Assembly: GCA_045657945.1 (NCBI GenBank)
Contig: JAZOUB010000045.1
Span: forward strand, 62,001-126,000
Direction: 5' to 3'
Source: HGM04593 sp045657945
GTDB taxonomy: Bacteria > Bacteroidota > Bacteroidia > Bacteroidales > Bacteroidaceae
DNA length: 64,000 nucleotides
Below, in pieces: positions 17,754-27,600 of this stretch. The notes under the pieces were generated by a model that saw only the letters and a program-made list of their open reading frames with translations, was not told where the DNA came from and did not search any database. Made by a program: the position numbers and the translations under genes. Every line of letters begins with the position of its first letter. Position 1 is the first letter of the stretch.

Positions 17754-19058
17754 TCATTTCTCAACAGTTCCCATCAGGTCAAACTCGGTCGCGTCTGTTA
17801 TGCGCACATTGTAGAACTTGCCAATCTCCAGCTTGCCTTCATTGACATGTATGAGCACCTCGGTATCCACATCGGGCGAGTCGAACTCGGTACGGCCGAT
17901 GTAGTAGTCGCCCTCTACCCTGTCAATTATAGTCTTGTACACATTGCCTGTCTTGGCGTCGTTCAGGCGTGTAGAGATACGCTGCTGTATCTCCATGAGA
18001 CGGTCGAGACGCTCCTGTTTCTTTTTCTTCGAGATACTGTCGCGGTAGTTCTGCGCGGCGTATGTGCCCTCCTCCTCGCAGTAGGCAAATGCTCCGAGAC
18101 GGTCGAATTTCGCCCACTTCACAAACTCTACAAGTTCCTCGAACTCCTTCTCGCCCTCGCCGGGGAAACCAACCATCATTGTTGTGCGCAGGCATATACC
18201 GGGCACCTCGTCACGGAATCTCTGTACGAGCGCGTATGTATCCTCCTTGGTGACATTACGCTGCATCTTCTTGAGAACCTTTGTGCTTACATGCTGCAGG
18301 GCAATGTCAAGGTACTTGCACACATTGTCCCTCTCACGCATCACGCGCAACAGGTTGTATGGGAAATTGCTCGGGTAGGCATAGTGCAAGCGGATCCACT
18401 CGACACCCTCAATGTCCGATATTTTCTCCACCAACTCAGCAATGCTCTGCTTCTTGTAGAGATCGACACCGTAGAATGTGAGTTCCTGTGCAATTATCTG
18501 GAACTCCTTCACACCTTTTGCCACCAAAGAGCGCACCTCGGCCACAATATCCTCCATAGGGCGCGATTTGTGTGCGCCGGTGATAATGGGTATGGCGCAA
18601 TATGCACAATGGCGGCTGCAGCCCTCCGAAATCTTTATATACGCATAGTGTCCCGGTGTTGTCAGCACGCGTTCCTGAGCCAGTTCCTCGTGATACTGCT
18701 GTTTGAGGTCGGCAAGCAGTTCTGTCCAGTTGAACTTGCCATAGAACTTATCTACCTGAGTAATCTCCTCGCGCAACTCGTTGAGATAACGCTCCGAGAG
18801 ACAGCCCATGACATAGAGTTTCTTCAGGTCACCCTCTTCCTTGCGCTGGCAGAATTCAAGAATCATATTGATTGACTCCTGCTTCGCATCGCCAATGAAA
18901 CCACAGGTGTTGATTACCGCAATTTCGCCACAAGGCTCCTCAGTGTCGTGTGTAACCTCGTAACCGCACTCCTGGAGCTGGCGCATGAGGAGCTCCGAAT
19001 CGACAAGATTCTTTGAACATCCCATTGTGATGACATCTACACGGTTCTTTTTCATCAT
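17754..19058 (-). CDS. rimO: Ribosomal protein S12 methylthiotransferase RimO
   Basis: A 434-residue radical SAM enzyme that adds a methylthio group to Asp of ribosomal protein S12. The N-terminal MTTase domain has its three Cys (GCSKNLVDSE, NTCGFIGDAK, VMGCLSERY). The radical SAM motif is EGCSRHCAYCAIP near residue 148, and the C-terminal TRAM domain (about 370-434) ends FDLMGTVEK. Length equals the family norm. Two adjacent Met occur at the start; the first was kept. Confidence 0.95.
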   Translation of the reverse strand: MMKKNRVDVITMGCSKNLVDSELLMRQLQECGYEVTHDTEEPCGEIAVINTCGFIGDAKQESINMILEFCQRKEEGDLKKLYVMGCLSERYLNELREEITQVDKFYGKFNWTELLADLKQQYHEELAQERVLTTPGHYAYIKISEGCSRHCAYCAIPIITGAHKSRPMEDIVAEVRSLVAKGVKEFQIIAQELTFYGVDLYKKQSIAELVEKISDIEGVEWIRLHYAYPSNFPYNLLRVMRERDNVCKYLDIALQHVSTKVLKKMQRNVTKEDTYALVQRFRDEVPGICLRTTMMVGFPGEGEKEFEELVEFVKWAKFDRLGAFAYCEEEGTYAAQNYRDSISKKKKQERLDRLMEIQQRISTRLNDAKTGNVYKTIIDRVEGDYYIGRTEFDSPDVDTEVLIHVNEGKLEIGKFYNVRITDATEFDLMGTVEK

Positions 19059-19059
19059 T

Positions 19060-19250
19060 AGAAACTGTTTAAATTTCTTTCAAAAATATTATTTACATTA
19101 TCCGCAAAAGGTGCTTGTCTTTTTATGCCCTTTTTTGCCTGTTTTTCCATTTTTCACAGTTACATAGTCACTATGCGCCTTTTAAAAATGAAAAAACACT
19201 CTAAAAAAGTTCTATAAAAATTTCAAGGAAATAAATTCAAACAGTTTCTT
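19060..19250. repeat. Inverted-repeat element, AGAAACTGTTTGAA family, copy 2
   Basis: Left arm AGAAACTGTTTAAATTTC (19060-19077) faces right arm AAATTCAAACAGTTTCTT (19233-19250), giving a 191-bp element between rimO and ftsY. Its right arm contains the ftsY stop codon. The core is AT-rich and holds the internal inverted sequence CATAGTCACTATG. It has the same ends as copy 1 at 131-200 but a longer core, which fits a MITE-like or REP-like element. No ORF is inside. Confidence 0.65.
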
Positions 19251-20202
19251 ATCCAAATAATGAATCTACAAACTCCTCGCGGTTGAAAATCTGCAAGTGG
19301 TCAATACCCTCGCCCAAGCCGATGTACTTCACCGGAATCTTGAACTGGTCGCTGATACCGATTACCACACCACCCTTTGCTGTACCGTCGAGCTTTGTGA
19401 TGGCGAGTGAAGTAACCTCGGTAGCTTTGGTGAACTGCTTTGCCTGCTCAAAGGCATTCTGTCCTGTTGAACCGTCAAGCACAAGCATCACATCGTTTGG
19501 TGCTGTAGGCACGACTTTCTTCATCACATTCTTGATCTTGGTGAGCTCGTTCATCAAACCAACCTTGTTGTGCAGACGGCCGGCTGTGTCAATGATTACC
19601 ACATCGGCACCATTTGCGACAGCCGATGACAAGGTGTCAAATGCAACAGATGCAGGGTCGGCACCCATGCCCTGCTTGATGACAGGAACATCGGCACGGT
19701 GTCCCCACTCCACAAGCTGCTCTACTGCAGCTGCACGGAATGTATCGGCAGCACCAAGATACACCTTCTTTCCGGCCTTCTTGTACTGGTGTGCAAGCTT
19801 ACCGATAGTTGTAGTCTTTCCAACACCGTTCACACCAACCACCATGATTACATGTGGGTTGCCGGGAGTCGTTGGAATGTCGAATGTACCACCATCCTCG
19901 GTGTTGTTCTCCATGAGCAACTGTGCAATCTCGTCCTTGAGCAACTTGTTGAGCTCGTTTGTGTTCATGAACTTGTCGCGTGCAGCACGTTTCTGCACGC
20001 GGTCAATGATTTTCAGAGTTGTCTCGACACCGACATCAGATGTAACGAGAACCTCCTCGAGGTTGTCGAGCACCTCATCATCAATCTCGCTCTTGCCGGC
20101 AATGGCACGGGCAATCTTGCTGAATACACTCTGTTTAGTCTTTGAAAGTCCCTGATCAAGAACCTCTTTCTTTTCTCTTGTAAAAAAACTGAATATTCCC
20201 AT
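19249..20202 (-). CDS. ftsY: Signal recognition particle receptor FtsY
   Basis: A 317-residue SRP GTPase with a short N-terminal acidic-free region, the N domain helices, and the G domain with motifs GVNGVGKTTTIGKLA (P-loop, about 110), DTFRAAAVEQL, DTAGRLHNK and TKLDGTAKGG. It receives ribosome-nascent chains from SRP at the inner membrane. It lacks the long acidic A domain of E. coli FtsY, as usual in this phylum. Confidence 0.95.
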   Translation of the reverse strand: MGIFSFFTREKKEVLDQGLSKTKQSVFSKIARAIAGKSEIDDEVLDNLEEVLVTSDVGVETTLKIIDRVQKRAARDKFMNTNELNKLLKDEIAQLLMENNTEDGGTFDIPTTPGNPHVIMVVGVNGVGKTTTIGKLAHQYKKAGKKVYLGAADTFRAAAVEQLVEWGHRADVPVIKQGMGADPASVAFDTLSSAVANGADVVIIDTAGRLHNKVGLMNELTKIKNVMKKVVPTAPNDVMLVLDGSTGQNAFEQAKQFTKATEVTSLAITKLDGTAKGGVVIGISDQFKIPVKYIGLGEGIDHLQIFNREEFVDSLFG

Positions 20203-20268
20203 ATTCTCTAAAATATCGTTTCAAATCCAAATGTTGCATGCAAATGCAACTGTTTTATCATTCATCAA

Positions 20269-22050
20269 TTAGTCGAGCTTGAGTACCGCGAGGAAAGCCT
20301 TCTGTGGCACCTCAACGTTACCAATCTGCTTCATACGCTTCTTACCTTTCTTCTGTTTCTCAAGCAACTTGCGCTTACGCGAAACGTCACCACCGTAACA
20401 CTTCGCAGTCACATCCTTACGCACCTGCTTGATTGTCTCACGGGCAATGATCTTTGTACCGATTGCTGCCTGAAGGGCAATATCGAACTGCTGTCTTGGA
20501 ATCAGGTCGCGCAGTTTCTCGCACATCTGACGGCCAAGGCCATAGGCATTGTCAACGTGTGTAAGTGTCGAGAGCGCATCCACTGGTTCACCATTGAGCA
20601 GGATGTCGAGCTTGATGAGCTTTGATGTCCTGAAACCTGCAGGATGATAGTCGAACGACGCATAACCCTTTGAAATACTCTTGAGCTTGTCATAGAAGTC
20701 GATGACAATCTCGCCAAGCGGCAACAGGAAGCGGATATCAACACGGTTACCTGTAATGAACTCCTGTTTGAGCAATTCTCCGCGCTTTGCAAGACATAGC
20801 GTCATGATTGGGCCGATGTACTCGGCACGGGTAATGATGCTCGCGTTAATATATGGCTCCTCAATGTGGTCAATGAGTGTCGGGTCGGGCATGCCACCGG
20901 GGTTGTGAACCTCCTTTGCCTCGCCCTGCTTGTCATATACCATGTACGATACGTTTGGCACGGTAGTAATGACACTCATGTCGAACTCGCGGTCAAGGCG
21001 CTCCTGAACAATCTCCATGTGAAGGAGACCGAGGAATCCGCATCGGAAACCAAATCCCAGAGCCGCTGATGACTCGGGCGAGAAAGTCAACGATGCATCG
21101 TTGAGCTGTAGTTTCTCGAGCGAAGCACGCAAGTCCTCGTAATCCTCGGCATCAATCGGATATACACCGGCAAAGACCATTGGCTTCACCTCCTCGAAAC
21201 CGTCGATAGCAGCTGTACATGGGCGTGCAATGTGGGTGATTGTATCACCGACCTTTACCTCGCGCGAAGTCTTGATACCCGAAATGATGTAACCCACATC
21301 ACCTGTACGCAACTCCTGGCGTGGACACAAATCCATCTTCAGGACACCGATTTCGTCGGCATCGTACTCCTTTCCGGTATTGAAGAACTTAACCTTGTCG
21401 CCCTTGCGCAGAACACCGTTTGTAATCTTGAAATATGCAATGATACCACGGAACGAGTTGAACACAGAGTCAAAGATAAGTGCCTGCAATGGAGCCTCCT
21501 CGTCGCCCACCGGTGCAGGGATGCGCTCTACTACCGCTGCAAGGATATCCTCGACACCAAGTCCGGTCTTTCCCGAAGCCTCGATAATGTCATCCCTGTC
21601 GCAACCGATAAGGTCTACAATCTCGTCCTTTACCTCCTCGGGCATGGCGTTTATCATGTCACACTTGTTCACCACGGGAATAATCTCCAAACCATGATCT
21701 ACAGCCATGTAGAGGTTAGAGATAGTCTGTGCCTGTACACCTTGTGTAGCATCCACTACAAGCAGCGCACCCTCGCAGGCTGCGATAGAACGCGAAACTT
21801 CGTACGAAAAATCGACATGTCCCGGAGTGTCAATGAGGTTGAGAATGTATTTCTCGCCCTTGTACATGTACTCCATCTGTATCGCATGGCTCTTGATGGT
21901 GATACCACGCTCCTTTTCGAGGTCCATGTTGTCGAGCATCTGTCCCTCGGTAATGTTTATGGTTTTTGTTGTTTCAAGCAGACGGTCGGCCAAGGTCGAT
22001 TTACCGTGGTCGATGTGTGCGATAATGCAAAAATTTCTGATTTTCTCCAT
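20269..22050 (-). CDS. lepA: Elongation factor 4 (LepA)
   Basis: A 593-residue translational GTPase. Motifs: AHIDHGKSTLADRLLE (G1), DTPGHVDFSYEVSR (G3), NKCDM (G4), domain II, and the LepA-specific C-terminal domain ending KRMKQIGNVEVPQKAFLAVL. LepA promotes back-translocation or assists ribosome assembly under stress. Length is typical. It is 66 bp upstream of ftsY and could share its transcript. Confidence 0.95.
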   Translation of the reverse strand: MEKIRNFCIIAHIDHGKSTLADRLLETTKTINITEGQMLDNMDLEKERGITIKSHAIQMEYMYKGEKYILNLIDTPGHVDFSYEVSRSIAACEGALLVVDATQGVQAQTISNLYMAVDHGLEIIPVVNKCDMINAMPEEVKDEIVDLIGCDRDDIIEASGKTGLGVEDILAAVVERIPAPVGDEEAPLQALIFDSVFNSFRGIIAYFKITNGVLRKGDKVKFFNTGKEYDADEIGVLKMDLCPRQELRTGDVGYIISGIKTSREVKVGDTITHIARPCTAAIDGFEEVKPMVFAGVYPIDAEDYEDLRASLEKLQLNDASLTFSPESSAALGFGFRCGFLGLLHMEIVQERLDREFDMSVITTVPNVSYMVYDKQGEAKEVHNPGGMPDPTLIDHIEEPYINASIITRAEYIGPIMTLCLAKRGELLKQEFITGNRVDIRFLLPLGEIVIDFYDKLKSISKGYASFDYHPAGFRTSKLIKLDILLNGEPVDALSTLTHVDNAYGLGRQMCEKLRDLIPRQQFDIALQAAIGTKIIARETIKQVRKDVTAKCYGGDVSRKRKLLEKQKKGKKRMKQIGNVEVPQKAFLAVLKLD

Positions 22051-22374
22051 ATATGTTAAACTGTTTTTTCCATGAATGAATACCGTGAAAAACCCTCTGA
22101 CGGCAAATTTAGGTGCGAAGATACAAAATAAAAACGAGATTTATTATATATATAATAACAAGAATTTGCAAAAACTGCGCATTGACAGGAAAGCCCATGT
22201 TGCCACCACCTTTTTTTTACGAGACGCAATCCCGGCATGATTTTACAGAGACTGCAAGGATTTTTCAACCCCCAAAAGAATAATTATGCCTACATAAACA
22301 AATTATAAATAGATTCAACAAACGAAATTTAATATCATATTATACAATACAATATTACATAATATGCAAAAAAA
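22051..22374. other. AT-rich intergenic interval with lepA promoter candidate
   Basis: No gene is seen here. Plus-strand CAAATTTA at 22104-22111 reads TAAATTTG on the minus strand, a match to the -7 consensus for lepA, but without a clear -33 box. The remainder is AT-rich and featureless up to the terminator at 22375. Confidence 0.4.
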
Positions 22375-22402
22375 ATGACAGCAACGATTTCGTTGCTGTC
22401 AT
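22375..22402 (-). terminator. Rho-independent terminator of the GH20 gene
   Basis: Perfect 12-bp stem ATGACAGCAACG / CGTTGCTGTCAT with a 4-base loop, followed on the minus strand by a run of T. It lies 25 bp after the stop of the hexosaminidase gene. Confidence 0.85.
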
Positions 22403-22426
22403 GTAAATTATTTTCAACTCCTTGTT

Positions 22427-24103
22427 TTACTTGAAAACATGCTTTCCGTAATCGACGCCTTTCAGTTGATAATATTTGGCTTCACCCTGCAGACGATTGA
22501 TAAAATCGTCATAATTGCGTTGTTCGGCAGGAGTCCAGCCGGCCTCGGCAACGGCTGCCAGGCGCGGCAACATAAGGTACTCCACTACCGATGGTTCCAC
22601 GACCCACTCTGTCCAGAAATTAGCCTGCACACCAAGATATTTGGATTGCAGTTCCTCCGGTATGTTATTCATAGGTTTGTAGTTATACACGCGCTCAACG
22701 GTTTCATCACCATAACCCTGTGACATAGGTTCTGTCTCAAGCTTTGACTGACGACGATTGATGTAGTAAGGAATCTGTGGTGACAGGATTGTATTCATAC
22801 CACGCATTGCAGCATCCTTTGCAGCGCCATCGGCACCAATCCATGCCATAATGGTTATATCCTTGCCTAGAGGCTCTGTATTGCCGTGTAGCACCTCGTT
22901 CCAGAAGACAAGTTTGCGCTGCTTGTCAGCCGGTTTTTGCGCTACGTGGTCGAGCAACTGCTTATAGAAATGTATCTGCAGATCGCGGTAGTTCTCCGAA
23001 CCAATCTCCTTCAGCAGTGCCTGACAATCGCTATTGCGCTCCCATTTATATGTGGGGCACTCGTCGCCGCCAAGGTGTATGTAGCCGAATGGGAACAACT
23101 CTGTGAGTTCGTCAATAACATCCTTGGCGAACTGCACGGCAAGCGGATTTGCGACATTTATCACATCGCTCGACACACCCTGCCACAACCACACATCGTG
23201 TTTATTCTCGGGGTCACAAGCCAGGAATTCGGGGTAAGAAGCCACAGCAGCCTGTGAATGGCCGGGAATATCAACTTCGGGGATAATCTCCACAAAACGC
23301 TCCTTTGCATACTCTACCACCTCCTTAATATCCTCATGAGTGTAGTAACCGCCATAGCGTATGCCGTCGGGTTTAACATCGCCCCAGGCGCACACCTTGC
23401 TGTCGCGCCAAGCACCGACCTCGGTAAGTTTGGGATATTTCTTTATCTCAATGCGCCAGCCCTGGTCCTCGGTCAAATGCCAGTGGAAACGGTTCATCTT
23501 GTAGGCAGCCATCACATCTATGATTTTCTTAATTTCCTCCTTGCCATAGAAGTGACGACCCTCGTCGAGCATGAATCCACGCCAAGAGAAACGTGGTTCA
23601 TCAACAATAAAGACACAAGGGACTCTCCACTCCTCAACACTATCATCAGGCACTCCGGCCATCACATTGCGCGGCATAAGCTGCTTTAGTGTCTGGAACG
23701 CATAGAAGAAGCCGGCTGGTGTTGATGCTGCGATGTTTATTCTTTTCGGGGTAACAGATAGCCTATAAGCCTCTTTGAGCATATATTCATCGACATACAA
23801 CACAATGTGCGCATCTCCCTTCTTTGCGGATTCTTCCACATGTAAACCAAGGAACAGACCATCCTTCAGCCTATCTTTGACAAGCTTTACACCGGTTGTT
23901 TTCTTTATCTCCCTGACAAAATTGTCCACGACAGCATCAATGCCGCCATCCTTTATTTTGGGATAACACAGTACGACCTTCCCATTGAAAGAAAACTCAC
24001 CCTCTTCTATCTGCATTTCGGCAGGTTTGGGGATAATGGAAATCTCCTGTGCATTCAATGAGAACGCAAAGAGACAAAGCATAGCAAACAATAGTTTTTT
24101 CAT
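22427..24103 (-). CDS. Beta-N-acetylhexosaminidase, GH20
   Basis: A 558-residue secreted glycosidase from the ATG at 24103. That start gives a good signal peptide (MKKLLFAMLCLFAFSLNAQ), whereas the longer open frame to 24160 overlaps the previous gene. It has the GH20b N-terminal domain, then a barrel with FMLDEGRHFY, HWHLTEDQGW and the catalytic pair in HLGGDECPTYKW (Asp-Glu). It removes terminal GlcNAc/GalNAc from glycans, probably in the periplasm. It lies 10 bp after the aminotransferase stop, so the two are co-transcribed, though they have no obvious functional link. Confidence 0.92.
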   Translation of the reverse strand: MKKLLFAMLCLFAFSLNAQEISIIPKPAEMQIEEGEFSFNGKVVLCYPKIKDGGIDAVVDNFVREIKKTTGVKLVKDRLKDGLFLGLHVEESAKKGDAHIVLYVDEYMLKEAYRLSVTPKRINIAASTPAGFFYAFQTLKQLMPRNVMAGVPDDSVEEWRVPCVFIVDEPRFSWRGFMLDEGRHFYGKEEIKKIIDVMAAYKMNRFHWHLTEDQGWRIEIKKYPKLTEVGAWRDSKVCAWGDVKPDGIRYGGYYTHEDIKEVVEYAKERFVEIIPEVDIPGHSQAAVASYPEFLACDPENKHDVWLWQGVSSDVINVANPLAVQFAKDVIDELTELFPFGYIHLGGDECPTYKWERNSDCQALLKEIGSENYRDLQIHFYKQLLDHVAQKPADKQRKLVFWNEVLHGNTEPLGKDITIMAWIGADGAAKDAAMRGMNTILSPQIPYYINRRQSKLETEPMSQGYGDETVERVYNYKPMNNIPEELQSKYLGVQANFWTEWVVEPSVVEYLMLPRLAAVAEAGWTPAEQRNYDDFINRLQGEAKYYQLKGVDYGKHVFK

Positions 24104-24113
24104 AATATATAAA

Positions 24114-25415
24114 TCAATGATTTTCATTAAACTTACGCAATCTCTCTTCAAGCATTGCATAATGGTGTGGCTTTATGTTTGACGAGCATGCCCTGATACC
24201 CTTACGCGTGCCTCCTGTCGTTGCAAGGTCAATACCACTTACACCATAATAGAGCAACTCCTTGAGCAGTTCACCGCCATCCATATCCTTATAACCGATA
24301 GTAAAGAAGAAACCATCACTCACCGGTTCATCGACATCCTTGTCATAGACAACGCTGAATCCATTACGCAGCAGTATCTCCTTTATGCGCGCCGTGCGCT
24401 GAGCATACTCCTTTATATCGCCTACAAAGTCATATTCGCCATCACATGCAGCCTTGAACATTGCTGCCAATGCGCATTGTGCCGAGTGCGACACGCCCGA
24501 CGAGAACGAATAGAGGAATATATATGCGAAAGCAGCACCAAAACGCGCTATGCCATAACGTTGCCTAAGCGAATCGTAAGCACGGTTGTACAATGCATCG
24601 GAAATGCACGCAACGGCAATGCGCTGCCCTGCATAGCTGAATATCTTTGAGGCGCTTATTAGCAGAATGTAATTGTCGGTATATTTTGACACGCTCGGCT
24701 GGAACGGTGGTTCAAACGAGCGGCTCATGTCACGGCGGAAATCCATTGTCATGTATGCCAAGTCCTCAATCACCACCACATCGTGTTTTGTTGCAAGACG
24801 ACCGACAATCTCAAGTTCCTCATCCTTCAGGCACATCCATGTGGGGTTGTTGGGCGAAGAATAGAGCACAGCACAGATATTCCCCTCTGCAAGATAACTT
24901 TCAAGTTTCTCCTCAAGTTTATCGCCACGATATTCCGCAATATCAAACGATGCAATCTTAACCCCAATAACCTGCGCCTGCATCTTCTGCACGGGGAATC
25001 CCGGATCAATATACAGCACAGTGTCGCGCTTTGGATCAAGCTGCGAAGCGAGCATAAGTGACGCAAAGGAAGCCTGCATTGAACCTACAGTAGGAATGCA
25101 ACCATTTGGGTTTATATCGGTGTCTATAAATGCCTTAACAAACCGCGACGCTTCGTTCTTCAGTTCCGGTATTCCATCTATTATCGGATAGACCGATGCT
25201 ACCCCACGCTGCAGAGCCTCACACTCGGCACGCACACCCACCTCGGCTGGAGGCAAGCCAGGAATACCCATCTCAAAATGGATAAACTCCGTTCCTGTAC
25301 GCGCCTCTGCAGCACGCACCACTGCCCCAATCTGACGGATTGACGCCGAACGGATGTCATCTATCTCAAGTTCCTTTACAATGGAATCGATTATTTCAGG
25401 AGATACTACACACAT
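24114..25415 (-). CDS. PLP-dependent aminotransferase, class I/II
   Basis: A 433-residue fold-type I aminotransferase. The PLP Lys is in SASKIFSYAGQR (about residue 255), substrate and cofactor contacts appear in YSSPNNPTW and EDLAYM, and the C-terminal arginine region is KGIRACSSN. The N-terminus (SIRQIGAVVRAAEARTG) is typical of the Bacteroidales aspartate/aromatic-like subgroup. The amino acid substrate cannot be assigned. It heads a two-gene unit with the hexosaminidase. Confidence 0.85.
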   Translation of the reverse strand: MCVVSPEIIDSIVKELEIDDIRSASIRQIGAVVRAAEARTGTEFIHFEMGIPGLPPAEVGVRAECEALQRGVASVYPIIDGIPELKNEASRFVKAFIDTDINPNGCIPTVGSMQASFASLMLASQLDPKRDTVLYIDPGFPVQKMQAQVIGVKIASFDIAEYRGDKLEEKLESYLAEGNICAVLYSSPNNPTWMCLKDEELEIVGRLATKHDVVVIEDLAYMTMDFRRDMSRSFEPPFQPSVSKYTDNYILLISASKIFSYAGQRIAVACISDALYNRAYDSLRQRYGIARFGAAFAYIFLYSFSSGVSHSAQCALAAMFKAACDGEYDFVGDIKEYAQRTARIKEILLRNGFSVVYDKDVDEPVSDGFFFTIGYKDMDGGELLKELLYYGVSGIDLATTGGTRKGIRACSSNIKPHHYAMLEERLRKFNENH

Positions 25416-25440
25416 ATAAAAGTAATGTTAATCCTTTATG

Positions 25441-25475
25441 AGATTTCTCCATGCTTCGCCATGTCGAAATGACAG
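25441..25475. repeat. Half of a TTCTGAGCGAAGTCGAA / GTCGAAATGACAG intergenic repeat
   Basis: AGATTTCTCC...GTCGAAATGACAG matches the right half of the inverted repeat at 27528-27599. This sequence type is scattered through many Bacteroidetes genomes. Confidence 0.5.
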
Positions 25476-25486
25476 CAATTTTATCA

Positions 25487-25643
25487 GTTTAAAAAGTGAG
25501 ATAACAAGGCTTTCCCTGTCAACAACTACCATCTTTGTTGTATAAAAGGTTCAATGACAAGGCTTGCGAAATTGTGGTGGTAGGGAGTTTAGTAACCCTA
25601 AATGACCTGCCGCCACAATAAGCATAACGCAGCCAACAAAGCC
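25487..25643 (+). repeat. Intergenic repeat family F1, copy a
   Basis: Begins AGTTTAAAAAGTGAGATAAC and continues with CAAGGCTTGCG, GGGAGTTTAG, CTAAATGACC and ends AAGCATAACGCAGCC. The stretch CAAGGCTT occurs twice because about 50 bp are inserted relative to the other copies. Outer and inner parts can fold into a cruciform. See copies at 25657, 40945 and 48645. Confidence 0.65.
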
Positions 25644-25656
25644 ATGAATGTTTTAT

Positions 25657-25769
25657 TAGTTTAAAAAGTGAGATAACAAGGCTTGCGTAGTTTCTGTAGT
25701 CAGGAGTTTAGTGAACCTAAATGACTAACTACAGAAACAAGCGTAACACAGTTAGCGCCTTTTTAAACA
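25657..25769 (+). repeat. Intergenic repeat family F1, copy b
   Basis: A ~113-bp unit starting AGTTTAAAAAGTGAGATAAC, then CAAGGCTTGCGTAG, a hairpin (TTTCTGTAGT / ACTACAGAAA) enclosing AGGAGTTTAGTG, and ending CAAGCGTAACACAG with a T-rich tail. It directly follows copy a in the same orientation, immediately downstream of ettA. Confidence 0.65.
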
Positions 25770-25777
25770 ATAAAACC

Positions 25778-27475
25778 TTAGTCTTCCATCAACTTACGAT
25801 ATCTAACCTTCTTCGGTTCCTCAATACCCAAACGACGCATCTTATTCTCCTCGTAGTCAGAGTATGAGCCCTCGAAGCTGAACACATTGCCGTCACCCTC
25901 GAATGCGATAATATGTGTACAGATACGGTCGAGGAACCAACGGTCGTGGCTGATTACAACGGCACAACCTGCGAAGTTCTCAAGACCCTCCTCAAGCGCA
26001 CGGAGTGTGTTCACGTCGATGTCGTTGGTAGGCTCGTCGAGGAGGAGTACATTACCACCCTCTTTAAGAGCCATAGCAAGGTGAAGACGGTTACGCTCAC
26101 CACCTGAAAGGACGCCACACTTCTTCTCCTGGTCGGCACCGGTAAAGTTGAAGCGTGAAAGGTATGCACGCACATTGACCTCCTTGCCACCAAGGCGCAT
26201 GAGCTCGTTACCCTGGCTCATAACCTCATAAACGGATTTGTCGGCAACAATATCTTTGTGGTTCTGGTCAACATATGCAATCTTTACTGTCTCGCCTACC
26301 TCAAATGTACCCTCGTCGGCAGTCTCAAGACCCATAATCATGCGGAAAAGAGTTGTCTTACCGGCACCGTTAGGGCCAATGACACCCACAATGCCGTTAG
26401 GTGGCAACATGAAGTTTAGGTTGCTGAAAAGATGCTTGCTGCCGAATGACTTACCGATGTTCTCGGCATTGATAACCTTGTTGCCAAGGCGTGGACCGTT
26501 GGGGATGAATATCTCGAGTTTCTCCTCGCGCTCCTTCTGGTCCTCGTTGAGCATGCGCTCGTAAGAGTTAAGACGCGCCTTACCCTTTGCCTGGCGAGCC
26601 TTTGGCGACATGCGCACCCACTCGAGCTCGCGCTCAAGAGTCTTGCGACGCTTGCTTGCACTCTTCTCCTCCTGCTCCATGCGCTTTGTCTTCTGGTCGA
26701 GCCATGAAGAGTAGTTACCCTGCCAGGGAATTCCCTCACCACGGTCAAGCTCAAGAATCCAGCCTGCAACATCGTCAAGGAAGTAACGGTCGTGGGTAAC
26801 GGCAATTACAGTACCCTCATACTGGTTCAGGTGTTGCTCGAGCCAGTCGATACTCTCGGCATCCAAGTGGTTGGTAGGCTCATCGAGGAGGAGCACATCT
26901 GGCTTTGAAAGCAACAGACGGCAAAGAGCCACACGGCGGCGCTCACCACCGGAGAGGTGGTCAACGAGTTCATCGGGAGCCGGGCAACGGAGTGCAGCCA
27001 TAGCACGCTCGAGCTTGCTCTCAAGGTTCCAAGCATCTGTGGCATCAATAATATCCTGCAACTCTGCCTGACGGGCAAAGAGTTCGTTCATCTTATCTGC
27101 GTCCTCGTAATACTCAGGCAAACCGAACTTCATATTGATCTCCTCATATTCGGCAAGGGCATCAACGATAGACTGTACACCCTCTTTCACGCACTCCATT
27201 ACAGTCTTGCCATCCTGCAAGTGTGGTTCCTGTGGAAGGTAACCTACTGAATAGCCGGGTGACCACACCACATTGCCCTGATAGTCATTGTCAATGCCCG
27301 CGATAATCTTCATCAAAGTTGATTTACCCGCACCGTTCATACCCACGATACCAATCTTTGCACCATAGAAGAACGAGAGGTAGATGTTCTTTAGAATCTG
27401 CTTGTTTGTCTGTTTGATGGTCTTGCTCAGATCCACCATCGAAAAGATAATTTTCTTGTCGTCAACTGTAGCCAT
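25778..27475 (-). CDS. ettA: Energy-dependent translational throttle protein EttA (ABC-F)
   Basis: A 565-residue ABC-F ATPase with two nucleotide-binding domains. NBD1: GMNGAGKSTLMKIIAG, LSGGERRRVALCRLLL, LLLDEPTNHLD. The EttA arm and interdomain linker follow. NBD2: GPNGAGKTTLFRMIMG, LSGGERNRLHLAMAL, LLLDEPTNDID. The 'arm' and the C-terminal KKVRYRKLMED match EttA, which binds the ribosomal E site and gates elongation according to energy state. Length is standard. Confidence 0.93.
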   Translation of the reverse strand: MATVDDKKIIFSMVDLSKTIKQTNKQILKNIYLSFFYGAKIGIVGMNGAGKSTLMKIIAGIDNDYQGNVVWSPGYSVGYLPQEPHLQDGKTVMECVKEGVQSIVDALAEYEEINMKFGLPEYYEDADKMNELFARQAELQDIIDATDAWNLESKLERAMAALRCPAPDELVDHLSGGERRRVALCRLLLSKPDVLLLDEPTNHLDAESIDWLEQHLNQYEGTVIAVTHDRYFLDDVAGWILELDRGEGIPWQGNYSSWLDQKTKRMEQEEKSASKRRKTLERELEWVRMSPKARQAKGKARLNSYERMLNEDQKEREEKLEIFIPNGPRLGNKVINAENIGKSFGSKHLFSNLNFMLPPNGIVGVIGPNGAGKTTLFRMIMGLETADEGTFEVGETVKIAYVDQNHKDIVADKSVYEVMSQGNELMRLGGKEVNVRAYLSRFNFTGADQEKKCGVLSGGERNRLHLAMALKEGGNVLLLDEPTNDIDVNTLRALEEGLENFAGCAVVISHDRWFLDRICTHIIAFEGDGNVFSFEGSYSDYEENKMRRLGIEEPKKVRYRKLMED

Positions 27476-27527
27476 AAATCTATTTTAGTTATTATTTAAT
27501 ACAATATTATACCAATTGCCCTTGTCG

Positions 27528-27599
27528 TGTCATTCTGAGCGAAGTCGAAGAATCTCTAAAACATGGATTGAGATATCTCCACTACGGTCGATATGACAG
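27528..27599. repeat. Inverted intergenic repeat, TGTCATTCTGAGCGAAG type
   Basis: TGTCATTCTGAGCGAAGTCG at 27528 is mirrored by GGTCGATATGACAG ending at 27599. The arms make an imperfect long hairpin. Half copies occur at 25441-25475 and a related core (TTCGCTACGCTCAGA / TCTGAGCATAGCGAA) at 55828-55858. Confidence 0.55.
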
Positions 27600-27600
27600 G

